DNA from: Cryptomeria japonica
Lineage: Eukaryota; Streptophyta; Pinopsida; Cupressales; Cupressaceae
Assembly (NCBI RefSeq): GCF_030272615.1
Contig: NC_081409.1
Span: 246,825,502 to 246,889,501 of the forward strand
Reading direction: 5' to 3'
Length of the DNA stretch: 64,000 bases
Shown: piece by piece, positions 35,540-47,177 of the stretch
How the letters are laid out: the number at the start of each line of letters is the position of its first letter
Position numbering within the stretch: position 1 is the stretch's first letter
The notes under the pieces: generated by a model
Database searches by the model: none
What the model was told of the DNA's origin: nothing
The model's input: the letters and a program-made list of their open reading frames with translations, nothing else
Made by a program: the position numbers and the translations under genes

Positions 35540-36700
35540 ATGGAAAATCTGATGAAGCAACTTGAAGGAGCTCTCTTAGACTATGATGCAGAGAAATTGA
35601 AAAACATCAAACTTGAAGATGATCTAAAGGCTGCATAGGATATTATTCAAGCACTTCAAGAGAATCTTACTATTTCAAGAAATAAGAGAAGAGAACTTTG
35701 TGAAAAGATGCAAAATGAGAATGATGAAAAGGAATCACTTAATGATATGATAAACAAGCTGAAACAAGAGAACATGACAACAAAGAATGAGATGCAGGAT
35801 ATGACTATGAGATTCTGTAAAGAAATTGAAGATAGGAAGAAGAATGAAGAAGAATTGACCAGAAGACTAAGTGATGCAACAAATGAGAACACAAGACTTA
35901 GCTATGAAAATGATTTATTGAAGACATATTTGATTCACACTCAGAATGACTCAAATGAATTGATGAGGCAGAAAGAAGTCTTAGAAAGAGAACTAGATAC
36001 TGCAAATCAACATAAAGATAAATTCAAGAAAAGCTCAGAGGAACTTGGTAACTTGCTGAAGAATCAAAAACCTAAAGGTGACACTTCTAGAATTGGCTTT
36101 GAAGTTGGTGAAAGCTCCGGTACTGCAAACACTCAGGATCATAGCAAACCGGTAAGGCAACCTAATGCTTATAAATTCAATGGAAAATGCTTTAACTGTA
36201 ATAAGTATGGTCACAGAGCAAATGAATGTAGATCTAGAAATTATCAGAACACAAATGCACCCACTGGTCAATGTTCAAAATGCAACAAAGTTGGTCATAA
36301 CTCTGAAAATTGCAGAATGAATGTGAGATGTTATGTTTGTGGAAGATTTGGACATTTATCTAATCAATGCAGAACACAAACCGACATAGGTTATGGGAAA
36401 GCTATTTAGAAAAATAATGTGACTTGTTATGCATGTAACAAGATTGGGCACATTGCAAAATTCTGTAGAATTAAAGGATCACCGACAGACAACAAAGGTC
36501 CTAGTTTGAAAGGAAAAGAAAAAGTTGAAGAGGTTAAGAAAGAATTCTCAAAACAATGGATTAGAAAGTTAGACCTAAATATTGTTGGGAATACTCCTTC
36601 ACTGGTAGAACCAATCATCACTCCACCGGCAGGACAGAGTAGTGCTTCATCGATAGGACAAAGTAATACTCCACCGACAAGAAGCTCTTCATCAAATTGA
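35540..36700 (+). pseudogene. Element F Gag-like coiled-coil protein with four zinc knuckles
   Basis: From ATG 35,540 a single frame of 386 codons runs to 36,700, broken only by TAG at 35,636-35,638 (KAA-stop-DIIQ, Gln expected) and TAG at 36,407-36,409. Residues about 10-180 are rich in Glu, Lys, Leu and Asn and look like a long coiled coil (KLKQENMTTKNEMQDMTMRF, DRKKNEEELTRRLSD). Four CCHC knuckles follow: CFNCNKYGHRANEC, CSKCNKVGHNSENC, CYVCGRFGHLSNQC and, after the second stop, CYACNKIGHIAKFC. The tail is Ser/Pro-rich. The layout matches the proteins of C and J but not the capsid-type gag of B. The likely role is RNA binding and packaging. Confidence 0.92.
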
Positions 36701-37002
36701 AGAAAATTTTCTTGAGGGTTTGGCAATCAATGAGACATATGCTATAATTCCCTCGGTTAATGGTGAGAAGTTGGAAATTACTTCTATACCTGCAGACAAT
36801 GTTAAGTGACTACTTAACTGACATACATTAAATGTGGTAGTTGGCAGTTCGACATTATAAATTAATGTTTTTGGCTCCATTTCACTTCACCGAGCGTTCA
36901 AACATTCGAAGAGCGCAAAATATCCAGAGCGAAGGCATTTCGAGCAAAGAGGCAAAGCACTTTAGAAATCAATCCATCCAAAGGCAGAAAAAGATATTTA
37001 TC

Positions 37003-40000
37003 ATGGCATCCTCCTCTGCACCTGAATTCATAGCAAACCCTACAATAGTTGAGGTTATAAAATGCCCTAGGCCTGTATTTCAACTAGTTCCCGAGGTAGC
37101 TAAGAAAGATGACAATGTAGGTGCTTTTTCCCAAATTCCAAAAGGAGTTGTTTTTGCAGAAGATCCCAAAATATACATCCATTGCAACATAGAGGAATTA
37201 GGAGATGAAGAAATTAAAAACATGTATAAGACTGTTATATGTGACAATTCTGGAAATGTAAAACCTGAACATAAAATTGTTGAAACCCTAGGATTCACTG
37301 AAATCCTCTGCATTCCTGAATTTCCCAAGGAAGTGATTAGGATAGTTTTAAGCAGGGTACATGGTTCATTCTTTTGGCTTGATTTGATTTGGTTCACAAA
37401 ATTACAAAGGAAGCTGTGAAAGTAGTAACAGGGTTACCTTCCACCGGTAACAGACCAGACAAGACTAAGAAGGTCTCCAATGACCTAGTAATGAATCTAA
37501 CTAGTGCAACATCAGACAGAAGGTCTCTGAGGGTTAATGATGTGACTGATATAAATGTGAGATTTTTTAGCATGATTTTAGGGTACAAAGCAACTCATGC
37601 AAACTGACTTAACTCAGTTTCCAGTTTATGCATTAAGAGTGCTTATGACATGGTTAAAGACAATGTGAAAATTGATGTATGTGAATGGTTAAAAGATGAG
37701 TTGATTGATAACTTAGGAAAAATCAAGAAGGATAAGAAAGGAACTTTTAGATTTGGAAATCTACTTGTATTCTTGATGCTACACATAACTAAATAGGTTC
37801 CCGGTATTGGCCATAAGAACCTTGGATTTGATATACCGGTAGGAAAATAGTTAACAAAACTATTCAACAACATGGGTGAAAACAAATAAAAGAATATTCA
37901 TGACAATTTTCAAGCACTAAAGGTTAGGATGAACAAAAGGATAAGACTATCACAGGAAATTGTTAACAAATACAAGGATGATATATGTTTTGTAATAAAA
38001 AAGGATGAGATCTAGATGGAAGCAGTCATCCCTAGAACAATTTGGGTAACAGAGATGGGTTATGAAACCGATGATCATATCATTGAGACTTATGCTAAAG
38101 CACTTCTGGAAGCACCAAATGAACCTAAGGAAGAAGTATTTGGTAGTGCTAAGACCATATAAAGTCAAATTCAATCTAAGAAGAGAGTGAAAAAGGTTGA
38201 AGCAGTTGTGAGAAGAGGTTCTAGATAGGCTAAGGCTATTAAAGAAGATATATTGAAACAAACTGGTATCACTGAAGATGAGTTACAAGCACAACAACCA
38301 GAGACTCACCTTTCACTGGTAGCTACTTCTTCGGAGAATGACATGCCTGCAACTTTCAAAAGAGTTGTAAGGAAAAGGGATCCTTCACTGGCATCCACAC
38401 CCTCGCCTAGAAGGACTAGACAAAAACAACAAGCAGTGAGGTCCTCGGTTAGAAAGACAACACCAAAGAAAAAGTTGACACCAAAGAAGAAGAAGACTAA
38501 ACAAAACATGGCCCTTCTTGACAAATTGCTAAATGAAATCATAGAAGAAGGGAAACTCAAGAACATAGGAAAGGTCTATGATACACTGTCAGTAGATGAA
38601 AAAGAACAAGTTGAAAATAGTGTCATTTTGCACATGAACATCTATAAGAAGTTCTTGATGGAAGTAATTGATGATCTACCAGATGAATTGTTCAAAAGAC
38701 TGGAAGCAAGAAGACAAGTTGTTGTAGAGCTTGATAAGAAAATCAAAATTGAAAAGTTACTTGTTGTTTACCCAGTAAATTCACCTAAGGAGATAGATGA
38801 CTTAATTGCACAAGCCAACTGGTCAGTATTCTCTACTGCACACCGACATATTGCATTAATGGTTGGAAGAGTGAATGAAGTAACAAAGGAAATAGAAAAT
38901 GCATGGGACATATTCCTTGTTGAGAAAGAAAAACAGGAAGAGTACAGGAACCCCAAACCATTAAAGGTATACCAGAAGGAGAAGGACAAAGGAAAAGTAA
39001 AGGTTGGTGGACCTCCGAGCATCAAAGTAAAAGACAACTTACTCCCACTGCCTCCAATTACATCACTGGTAACAACTACTGAAGATCAACCGACAGATGA
39101 GAGTATGGACATAAAGGATACGTACAAATCCTAACCCTGAGGTACTATACATAGTTGATGTTGATACACAAAAAGTCAACATTATGATAGACAAAGATAC
39201 AATCAGCAAGACAGATATGGCTAGTGAGCCATTGACAATTGACAACATTGATAATACTGAAGGAAAAGTTGAAGTTGATAACATAGAGAAACAAACAGAG
39301 AGACAAGTAGAGCAACAGGCTCTGGAACAGGAACACGTTCATGTGGAAACAGTGCCACCGACAACAGGAGAAGATCAAAAACCATTGCTTAAGGAAATGG
39401 AAACACAGACTGACCTATCAGAGGTCACTACAAGCTTGGTTACTTCCTCCACCGACGGAATTCAGAATGTTGGTTCCTTCTCAGCAAGCTAAAAATCAAC
39501 AAATGTAACTGAAGTACTTTTGGACTCCATCAAAAGGATAATAAATTGTAGTTCATAGGCTTATAAAGCTATAGATGACACAATCCCAATTTTGAAGATG
39601 ATAGCTCCTAACTGTAACATGGACAATAAGGATTCTTTAAGACAACTTAACACTTTTTGTAAATACATCACTGAGACCACATTGATTGTTGAGCAAATAA
39701 AGGAAGAGGCATTGAAGGACAAGTTAGAAATTGAAAAGCAAAAATTCTTTGAAGATTAGATAAAGAAGTGTACTAGGGAATTTGGCACACTTCTACCGGA
39801 ACTACGTAACTTATTGAAGGAATTCAAAACTCTGTACAAAGATACTTGCAAGACAAACTTTTTAACAGTAGACATAGATAAGAAAATGAGCAAGGTACAG
39901 GATGAAATTAATAAACTTGCTGATAATTTTGTTAACTCACCTGATACATTATCAGTTTTTGAGCAAAGGATAACAAGTTTTGAGGAAGAGTTACTTAAGT

Positions 40001-40269
40001 TAGAAAGAGAAAAGGAGAGAATAGTAAATAAGGCAAAGAATTTGAGACTAAGACTAAGTCCAAGATTGGACTATCTAGCATCATTACGAAAGGAAATATC
40101 TGAGGCACTGGTACAGGGACAGAGAACACCGGTAGAGCATATGCAGCACCTCACGGATATAGTTCAAAGAACAGAGACAACAATAAAGGACAACAAGAAG
40201 TTTATGGAAAGTATAAACTTGATTTTGGCAGATTTTTTTCAAATTGTAACCATAGAGTTACAAGGTTGA
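37003..40269 (+). pseudogene. Element F ORF2, conserved protein of unknown function
   Basis: About 1,088 codons in three frames: shifts near 37,385 and 39,125. It starts MASSSAPEF at 37,003. An N-terminal globular part holds VLSRVHGSFFWLD and HKITKEAVKVVTGLPSTG; a middle part has FRFGNLLVFLM and VPGIGHKNLGFDIP; then a very basic linker (RRTRQKQQAVRS, KKKLTPKKKKTK, near 38,400-38,510), an acidic Thr-rich stretch, and a C-terminal coiled coil (SFEEELLKLEREKERIVNKA). Stops sit at Gln-like positions (TK-stop-VPG, GK-stop-LTK, SR-stop-AKA). The J frame at 61,600 is homologous along its length. I recognise no enzymatic motif. Conservation between two non-autonomous elements suggests it helps their spread, but that is inference. 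Confidence 0.85.
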
Positions 40270-40492
40270 GACTACAACTCTACTGATATCTTGACAACCT
40301 TTGTCATTGATGCCAAAGGGGGAGTAGTAGTATGAGGAAATAACCGGCAAAAGACTTATCTTCTCAGGGGGAGTTCTTATATTTTTTGGTAACATATTTT
40401 CGGAAACATTTTTGCATTACAAGTTTTGGATACACTTTTGAATTTTCTCATGAGTGTTGCCATCAATGCCAAAGGGGGAGATTGTTGGTATA
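40270..40492 (+). promoter_or_regulatory. Element F 3' untranslated region and polypurine tract
   Basis: Polypurine tract AAAGGGGGAGA at about 40,481-40,491 abuts the LTR. A second copy of the phrase GATGCCAAAGGGGGAG occurs at about 40,310-40,325, a possible internal priming site. Confidence 0.85.
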
Positions 40493-41281
40493 TGAACACT
40501 CCAATGAGACATTGTAGGTGATTGAAGGTTTTGTCATTGATGGCAACCTTACAATCCTATGGCACTGGCAAGGCATTACATCGACACTAGCAAGATTAGA
40601 CTCTACACCGACACTTAGACCACCGGCATCGGCAGAGAAAGGAAGCATACCAGCACAGAGGCTAATAGGATTTTTGTTATATTATATTTTGTTTATTATG
40701 TAAACTCTTTGTAAGACGACTTGGCATCATTGTAAAATGACTCTTATGTAAGAGAGATCATTGTAGAACATTTGTAAGAAAGATAGTGGAATATATATGG
40801 CGAAATAAGGTAGACCTATTATGCAAATTATAGGTTAAGGGTTTATGTAAGAAGTAGAGCAGAAACCGGTACTAGATCTAGCATTATAGATGCTATTCTG
40901 AAGCAGTACAAGATATTGGATTTGTATAATCCTTTTGTGAGTCAGTGAGACTTCCCATTTTGTATTTGAGCAGTGAGCTCTAGGCAGTTGGCCTTCCTGC
41001 ATGTGCAGGCCCCTCTTGTAAGTAATATTCTCTTATTGGCCAGTAAGTGAATATTGTGGGTCACAAATCCCACTGAGGTTTTTCCCACACCGGGTTTCCT
41101 CGTTAAATCCTTGTGTCATGGTGTGCTTTTCATGTGGATGCTTTTAATTCTATTTATTGCATTATTTCTTGCATACTGGTACACTGTTATAATATGTTCT
41201 ACATGTTTTAAGTTAAGAAATTCAATTCACCGGTTAGATACTGATTCACCCCCCCTCTCAGTATTTGTGGGAATCCTAACA
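40493..41281 (+). mobile_element. Element F 3' LTR
   Basis: 789 bp, TGTTGGTATATG to GAATCCTAACA, partner of 34,669-35,468. Confidence 0.94.
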
Positions 41282-42396
41282 AGGATTGTATATGGGACTA
41301 AGATTGAAGGCAACATTTTTCATTTGAATGCTGGTGAGAAAAGTTGTTTGATTGATAAGATCTATGAGAGTTGGTTGTGGCATAGGAGGATGTGCCATGT
41401 AACTTTGATTCAATGATTAAGATATTTTCTACACATTCTGTTAGAGATTTGCCTAAGATTGTTAAGCATGTTAATCCAGTATGTAAGGAATGTTAGCTGG
41501 GTAAGAAAACAAGTATTTCTTTCAAGAGCAAACAATATACATATGATGGACTGCTAGATCTTGTGCATATTGACCTATGTGGACCTACAAATGTTAGAAC
41601 TGTGCAGGGTGATAGATATTTTATGCAGCTAATTGATGATTATTCTAGGATGATGTGGGTTGTGTTTTTGAAGGAGGAATCAAGAGAATTGGATAAATTC
41701 AAAATATTCAAAGATAAGGTGGAAACTGAGTCTGGATTGAAGATGAGATGTATGCGATCTGATAGAGGTGGAGAATTCGATTCCGGTGAGTTTAATTCAT
41801 TTTGTGAGATGCATGGAATTAGAAGACAATTATCTTCTCCTAGAACCCCTTAGCAAAATGGAGTTGTTGAGAGGAAGAACATAACTGTTTTGGATGCGGC
41901 AAGGACTATGCTGATTGAAGGAAATGTTTCAAAGATTTACTAGAGAGAAGCCATTAGAACTATTGTTTACACATTCAACAGAGTTCATATCAAAGGTGAT
42001 ACTAGTTAGACCCTTTATGAGCTATGGTTTGGTCATGTTCCTACTGTGAGATATTTCAGAGTATTTGGTAGACAATATTATATCAAGAGAGATGAGGACA
42101 TTGGAAAGTTTGATGCTAGAAGTGATGAAGGTATCTTCTTGGGATATTCAACTAAGAGAAACACCTATCGATTCTATAATAAGAGATCGAGAAAGATAGT
42201 TGAGAGTGTAAATGTGAAAGTGGATGAGAACCCTAGGAAGGAGATTAGAGCATGCAATTATGATGATGGTCAACATGTTGTTCGAGCCCATGTTCAGCCT
42301 CAAGACCCTATACAGAATGATCGGGTAGAGACTGTTAATACGGATATTGCTTCTACTAGTGAAGATGTTCAGGAACCTGAGAATCAGAACAATTAG
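41282..42396 (+). pseudogene. Element B integrase
   Basis: Begins with the GAG-pre-integrase segment (IFHLNAGEKSC, SWLWHRRMCHV) with zinc-binding His and the CKEC pair near 41,483-41,494. The catalytic core keeps its DDE triad: VHIDLCGPTN near 41,560, MRSDRGGEFDSGEF near 41,752 and NGVVERKN near 41,857. A C-terminal part follows (VFGRQYYI, GIFLGYSTKRNTYRFYN). Breaks: a frameshift near 41,400 and TAGs at 41,494, 41,851, 41,941 and 42,007, which stand at Gln, Gln, Trp and Gln positions. Integrase inserts the DNA copy into the genome. Confidence 0.95.
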
Positions 42397-43899
42397 AAGA
42401 CTCTGAGGTATGTAAGATATAATCATTTTGAAAATCTGATTATTGGTGATAAGAATAAAGGTGTGATGAATAGAAGAAGGTTAGTTGTTGAAGAAGTATA
42501 TTTGATTTCTAAAGTCAAACCTAAAGATGTGTTGAAGCTTGTAAAGATGAAAATTGGATGAGAGATATGTAAGAAGATCTAGATCAGATTGAAAAGAATA
42601 ATACTTGGGAACTTGTTCCTAGACCTAAGGATACAAATGTTATTGGTACTAAATGGCTATTCAAAAACAAATTGAATGAAGCCGGTGAAGTTGTCTGAAA
42701 TAAAGCTAGACTGGTTTGCAAAGGTTATTTACAACAAGAAGTAATTTATTATGAGGAGACTTTTTCTCCGGTTTCTAGACTTGAAGTTGTTAGACTGTTG
42801 CTTGCTTATGTTGTTTATAAAGATTTCAAGGTTTATTAGATGCATGTCAAATCAACCTTTTTGAATGGTGATCTAGAAGAAGAAGTTTACATTGAATAGC
42901 CTGATGGATTTTCATTGTCGGATGATGGAGACATGGTATGTAAGTTGAAGAAAGATCTTTATGGATTAAAACAAGCTCCTAGAGCCTTCTATGCTAGACT
43001 AGACAAATACTTCTTGAAATTGGGATTTACTAAAAGTGTTGCTAACAGTAATCTGTATGCCAAGACTGAAAATGATAACATTCTAATTGTTGAAGTCTTT
43101 GTTGATGATATTATCTTTTGTGGTGATGATGACTTGAGCATGAAGTTTTTCGGTGATATGCAAAAATAATTTGAAATGTCTATGATTGGTGAAATGAAAT
43201 TCTTCATAGCTTTGCAGATTGCACATACAGGAAAAGGTATATTCATATCTCAAACTAAGTATTTTAAAGAATTACTGAAGAAGTTTGGATTAGATGACTC
43301 CAAACCGTTTGGAACTCCTATGGTGACTGACTGTAAATTGTCCAAGAATGATGACTCTCCTAAAGCTAATAAGAGTTTGTACAGATCTATGGTCAGTGGG
43401 CTGCTATATCTTACTCAGACTAGGCTTGACATTATGCATGTTGTGTGCATGGCTGCTAGATATCAATTTCATCCTAAAGAGAGTCATGTCACTACTGTTA
43501 AGAGGATATTCAAATATCTGAAGGGAACTATGGATTATGGTTTATGGTACCCGAGAAATGATGACTTCATGTTGTGTGCCTACACTGATGCTGATTGGGC
43601 TGGTGATGTAGATGACTGGAAGAGCACTACCAGTGGAGTAGTCTTTTTTAGGTAAGAAGTTGGCATCATGGGCTAGAAAGAAACAATAATCAATGTCCTT
43701 ATCTACTGCTGAATCTGAGTACATTGTTGCTACTAGTAATTGCACTCAGGTGGTTTGGATGAAGCAAATGTTGAAAGATATCAGAGTTATTCATGATGAG
43801 CCTACTATTATATACTATGATAATTCTAGTGCTAAAAAAATATCAAAGAATCCGGTGCAACATTCAAAGACTAAACATGTGTCAATCAAATATCATTAC
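42397..43899 (+). pseudogene. Element B reverse transcriptase and RNase H, first part
   Basis: RT motifs in order: NTWELVPRPKDTNVIGTKWL near 42,600, ARLVCKGYLQQE, VYQ/stop-MHVKSTFLNG near 42,840, KLKKDLYGLKQAPRAFYARL near 42,945, and the catalytic VFVDDIIFCGDDD near 43,097, intact. RNase H follows with TDADWAGDVDDWKSTTSG near 43,585, STAESEY near 43,702 and YYDNSSAKKISKN near 43,812. Stops at 42,570 (TAA), 42,696 (TGA), 42,837 (TAG), 42,897 (TAG) and 43,167 (TAA) mostly replace Gln or Arg codons; an indel near 43,652 shifts the frame. The frame is cut by solo LTR G at KYHY. Confidence 0.95.
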
Positions 43900-45380
43900 T
43901 GTTGGCGTATGTGCACAGTATGATGACACGATAGTATTGTATGTTGTCATTGATGTCAATATGCTGAAGTATGAACCGGTGTATTGAAGTAAGCGACCTG
44001 GCAAGTGAACCGGTATGATGATACAAGTTAACCAGTATGATGGTACAAGTGAAGCGATATGATGAAGTGTGAACTGGTATGATGGAATGAACCGGTATAT
44101 GCAGAAAGTGAACCGGTATATGGAAAGTTTGTATCGGGGTTTCTGGTTGATGCATTCCAAGTCTGTGTGATTCGACCGATGACATCTTGTGATGAGTTAG
44201 CATTGAAATGAAGATGAGATTGAGTTGCCACGTCAGCCTTGTGCACGTGAAGAATCTTCTTGAGGATCTTGCATGAAGAAGATTTATTCTATCCACCTCA
44301 GGAATGTACAAAATCTCAGTAAATGGTGGAAAGCGCATGATTGGTTATCAACTTCCTGAAGCGGTGAAGAACGAACGATGGAGAATGTCTTGAGATTTGT
44401 TCAAGATTGTTTTACTCTATGCAATGTGATTAAACGGTCAGGATTGGACCGACTGTATTGATAACCTAGATGCTTAGGGTTTTAGGTTTTGGCTACCGAC
44501 CTAATTGTTGTCTATAAGGTCGATGCTGATTTGCATTGTGAAGTTGTTGGCAAATGTTATGTGTGTATCCAAGTAAAGAGATACTTGATTCTTGCCAGAC
44601 CAGAGCAGTGAGTAGTGATTTGCAGAGTGTGATTGTAGAAGTATAAGAACTGAAGTGGATCTACCTTAGCATTGAGTACTGTTATCAGATCAGTGTATTA
44701 CCTGTTGACTTCTAATCATTTTGGTTGGAAAATCCCTTCACTGGGTAGCTTTAACAAGATTTTTGTAAATCCTTTAACAGGGTGACTCAAATTCATTGAG
44801 TTCTTCAAATCCTCTTGCAAGGTAAACTTTAACAGGGTTCTAACCTTTAACTGGGTTTTTAGCCATCCCTTAACCGGGTGATCCCTAGCAGGATCGGTTC
44901 CTAGCAGAACCTGTTGTAAATTCTTTAAGCGGACTAGGCTCCTAATAGAGCGGACTTTAGAAGAGTTCAAAGAACAACTTGTGGGTATTCATCCCCACCG
45001 TGGTTTTTCCCAGTTGGGTTTCCACGTGAAAAATGACTGTGTTATGTGTGATGCTTTTTCATGTGATGTTTTAGTTTTTTCTGTTAAGCGGTAATGCATG
45101 ATGATCCAGTGGTCATTATATTTCTGATGTATTACTTGTTTAAGCATATGGGTGAAGTGGAAATGAGATATTAGGTTTTGTGAAGATCTAAGTGTTACCG
45201 GTTTATAACTTTTACAATCACTGGGTCTTATCGATATTGACTTGATTTAGATCGGTGACGTTGTTCATCGGTTTGTGCAACCTTTGCAGTTTAAGTTGTT
45301 GAGAAAGTTTTTTTGTCCATACTGATTCACCCCCCCCTTTCAGTATCTATTGAGTATTTACTATTCATCATTATTCATCA
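43900..45380 (+). mobile_element. Solo LTR G (same family as H)
   Basis: A 1,481-bp LTR, TGTTGGCGTATG to ATTATTCATCA, with perfect 5-bp duplication ATTAC (43,895-43,899 and 45,381-45,385). Removing it and one ATTAC restores the RNase H frame exactly (KYHY-LREKV). It shares the GTCAGGATTGGA phrase and the ladder of AACCAGGTGATCC-like words with LTR H. Confidence 0.95.
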
Positions 45381-45385
45381 ATTAC

Positions 45386-45538
45386 TTGAGAGAGAAAGTC
45401 AAGGAGGAGAAGGTGAAGCTGGAGTATGTATCTACAAAGGAACATATAGTTGATATTTTCACCAAGCCTTTCCTTGCAGATACATTTGTCTATTTGAGAG
45501 ACAAGTTAGGGGTATCTACCCCTCCTGATGAGAACTAG
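45386..45538 (+). pseudogene. Element B RNase H C-terminus
   Basis: Continues the frame cut by G: LREKVKEEKVKLEYVSTKEH, then VDIFTKPFLADTF and the terminal DKLGVSTPPDEN, stop at 45,536-45,538. It is uninterrupted. The same ending is seen in elements A and C. Confidence 0.93.
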
Positions 45539-45738
45539 ATACATTGAGTTTCATATTCAAAGGGTAGAATAAGTTTGATTTGAGATCTTTGGAATTCCTA
45601 TCAAAGGGGGAGAGGGTCATGTGAAAAACTGCTTTATCTATCTTGATCTTAGGGGGAGTCTGTTGGTGATATCTTCTTTCTTTGTGTTGACTATTTTTTT
45701 CACATTCATATGTTGCCATCAATGCCAAAGGGGGAGAT
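45539..45738 (+). promoter_or_regulatory. Element B 3' untranslated region and polypurine tract
   Basis: Three purine-rich blocks (about 45,604-45,613, 45,651-45,659 and 45,727-45,737). The last, AAAGGGGGAGA, abuts the 3' LTR and is preceded by CATCAATGCC. Confidence 0.85.
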
Positions 45739-46256
45739 TGTTGGAAATGGTTGGTCATTGCTGCTGCTAGGATATGTTGTTGTCATTGATGTCAACATAT
45801 TCTTGTGATTTATTCTGGTGTGATTGGAAAGATTTTTTGATCCGGTTTTGTAGTTTGGTTTTGCTTATCACTATTTTGTAGAGGTTGATATTTCCTTTGG
45901 TATATTTCGGTATGATTATATCTTGTGCTAAGACTTTGGGATATTGTTTTGGTTGGTCTTGTGTATCTTCATTTCAGTTGGTTTGTGATTTGGTGCTCCA
46001 CAAGTTATATTTCTTCATGACAGTTGTTGATTGGTTGTATTCTTGAGCTTCTAGATGTTGATCAATGAAGATTTGAAAAATGATGTTGGTGCAACCGTTC
46101 TAGATGATTATAACATTCTTGATGGTGTTTACTAGTCGTTTCCTATTTGTTTTGGTGATCCACATTGATCGTTGTGTGAGTTTTTGGTGGTTTTCATCAG
46201 CCGATATTGATTTGCATGTTATGTTGTATTTCTGGTGGTGTAGCGTGTTGCAGTTG
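45739..46256 (+). mobile_element. Element B 3' LTR, left piece
   Basis: Starts TGTTGGAAATGGTTGG and runs to GTTGCAGTTG, where insertion L enters. Partner of 20,671-21,148 plus 30,222-30,257. Confidence 0.92.
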
Positions 46257-47177
46257 TGTTGGGTGAATATTTTGTCACCAGCGTACCAATGACAAAATAT
46301 ATGATTCACACACAACTATGTTGAGAAATTAATCTGTCCTCTCATCAAGGGGAGGTTCCCTTTGAAATTTCTTCTCTAATTAACAAGAAATTAAAATAAG
46401 TGGGTAAGTGTCGGGCATATAACTCTCTTTTTTAAGAGTCTATGTATTCTCCCTTCACTTTGTTACAATTCTCTATCCCTTTAGATACTCAAAGAAATAA
46501 ACAAATGAATTCAACAAACTATGCTAAAATTTACAATCAAGAAGCACAAAGTCTCCCTTGAATGTAGCACTATCTTAAACCAATTATTACAAATAATAAG
46601 AAACTTAACTTGCAGCCCAAAGTCTTCAAGTATAAATTCCCAATTATTTAAACTAAAAGTAACAACAACAATACAAAGCCTACCACTAATCACTTAATAT
46701 CAGAAAATTTCCTAAATATGCAAGGAACACAAAGTCTATTTGCACAATTGGAAAGCTCTTTTATAAAATTTAACAATTTCACCAAAAGATCTAAGATCAC
46801 AAAGAATGATTATGAGAAATAAACATAAGAATTATTCCAATCACAATCACAAACTTGAGTCCAACGCAAAGTTTGGAAACTAGAGAGTTGCTATCTTTAT
46901 TTCCTTGAATCCACTTTTTTACATCAAAAGCACAAAGTCTTAATTGAGATAAAAATTTGGCAGAGTTTTGCTAAGCATAAAAAAGGATAAATATTTACAA
47001 ATGAGGGTCCTTCTTATATAGGAAAAGAGTGGAGAAAAATGTGGGCACAATTGACTAATTCAACTGGACAGTCCCACTTGACTACAACTACAACAGAAAG
47101 AAAATATGTAGCTGCGAGAAAACATGCAACATCTAACTATGAAACTACATGAAAAGAAAATGTCAAAAGGGGACACT
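46257..47177 (-). other. Left non-coding end of L
   Basis: AT-rich, no frame. The word CAAAGTCT or CAAAGTTT appears near 46,546, 46,618, 46,730, 46,866 and 46,932, resembling half of the palindrome core (ACTTTAAAGT) at the other end of L. Whether this is meaningful is unknown. Confidence 0.5.

Larger units (their letters stand above)
34669..41281 (+). mobile_element. Non-autonomous LTR element F, complete, nested in B pol
   Basis: A 6,613-bp element: LTR 34,669-35,468, primer-binding site, Gag-like gene 35,540-36,700, ORF2 37,003-40,269, polypurine tract, LTR 40,493-41,281. It has no protease, integrase or RT, so it depends on helper proteins. The host gene resumes at once (GIEI / IVYGTKIEGN). 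The target repeat is imperfect: GAGAT on the left, AGGAT on the right. The two LTRs have clearly diverged, so the insertion is not recent. Confidence 0.93.

Noticed and set aside
33209-43655. Host gene with introns, given good domain matches separated by long gaps
   Set aside because: Gaps are bounded by target duplications and LTR ends, and all domains are copia gag-pol.
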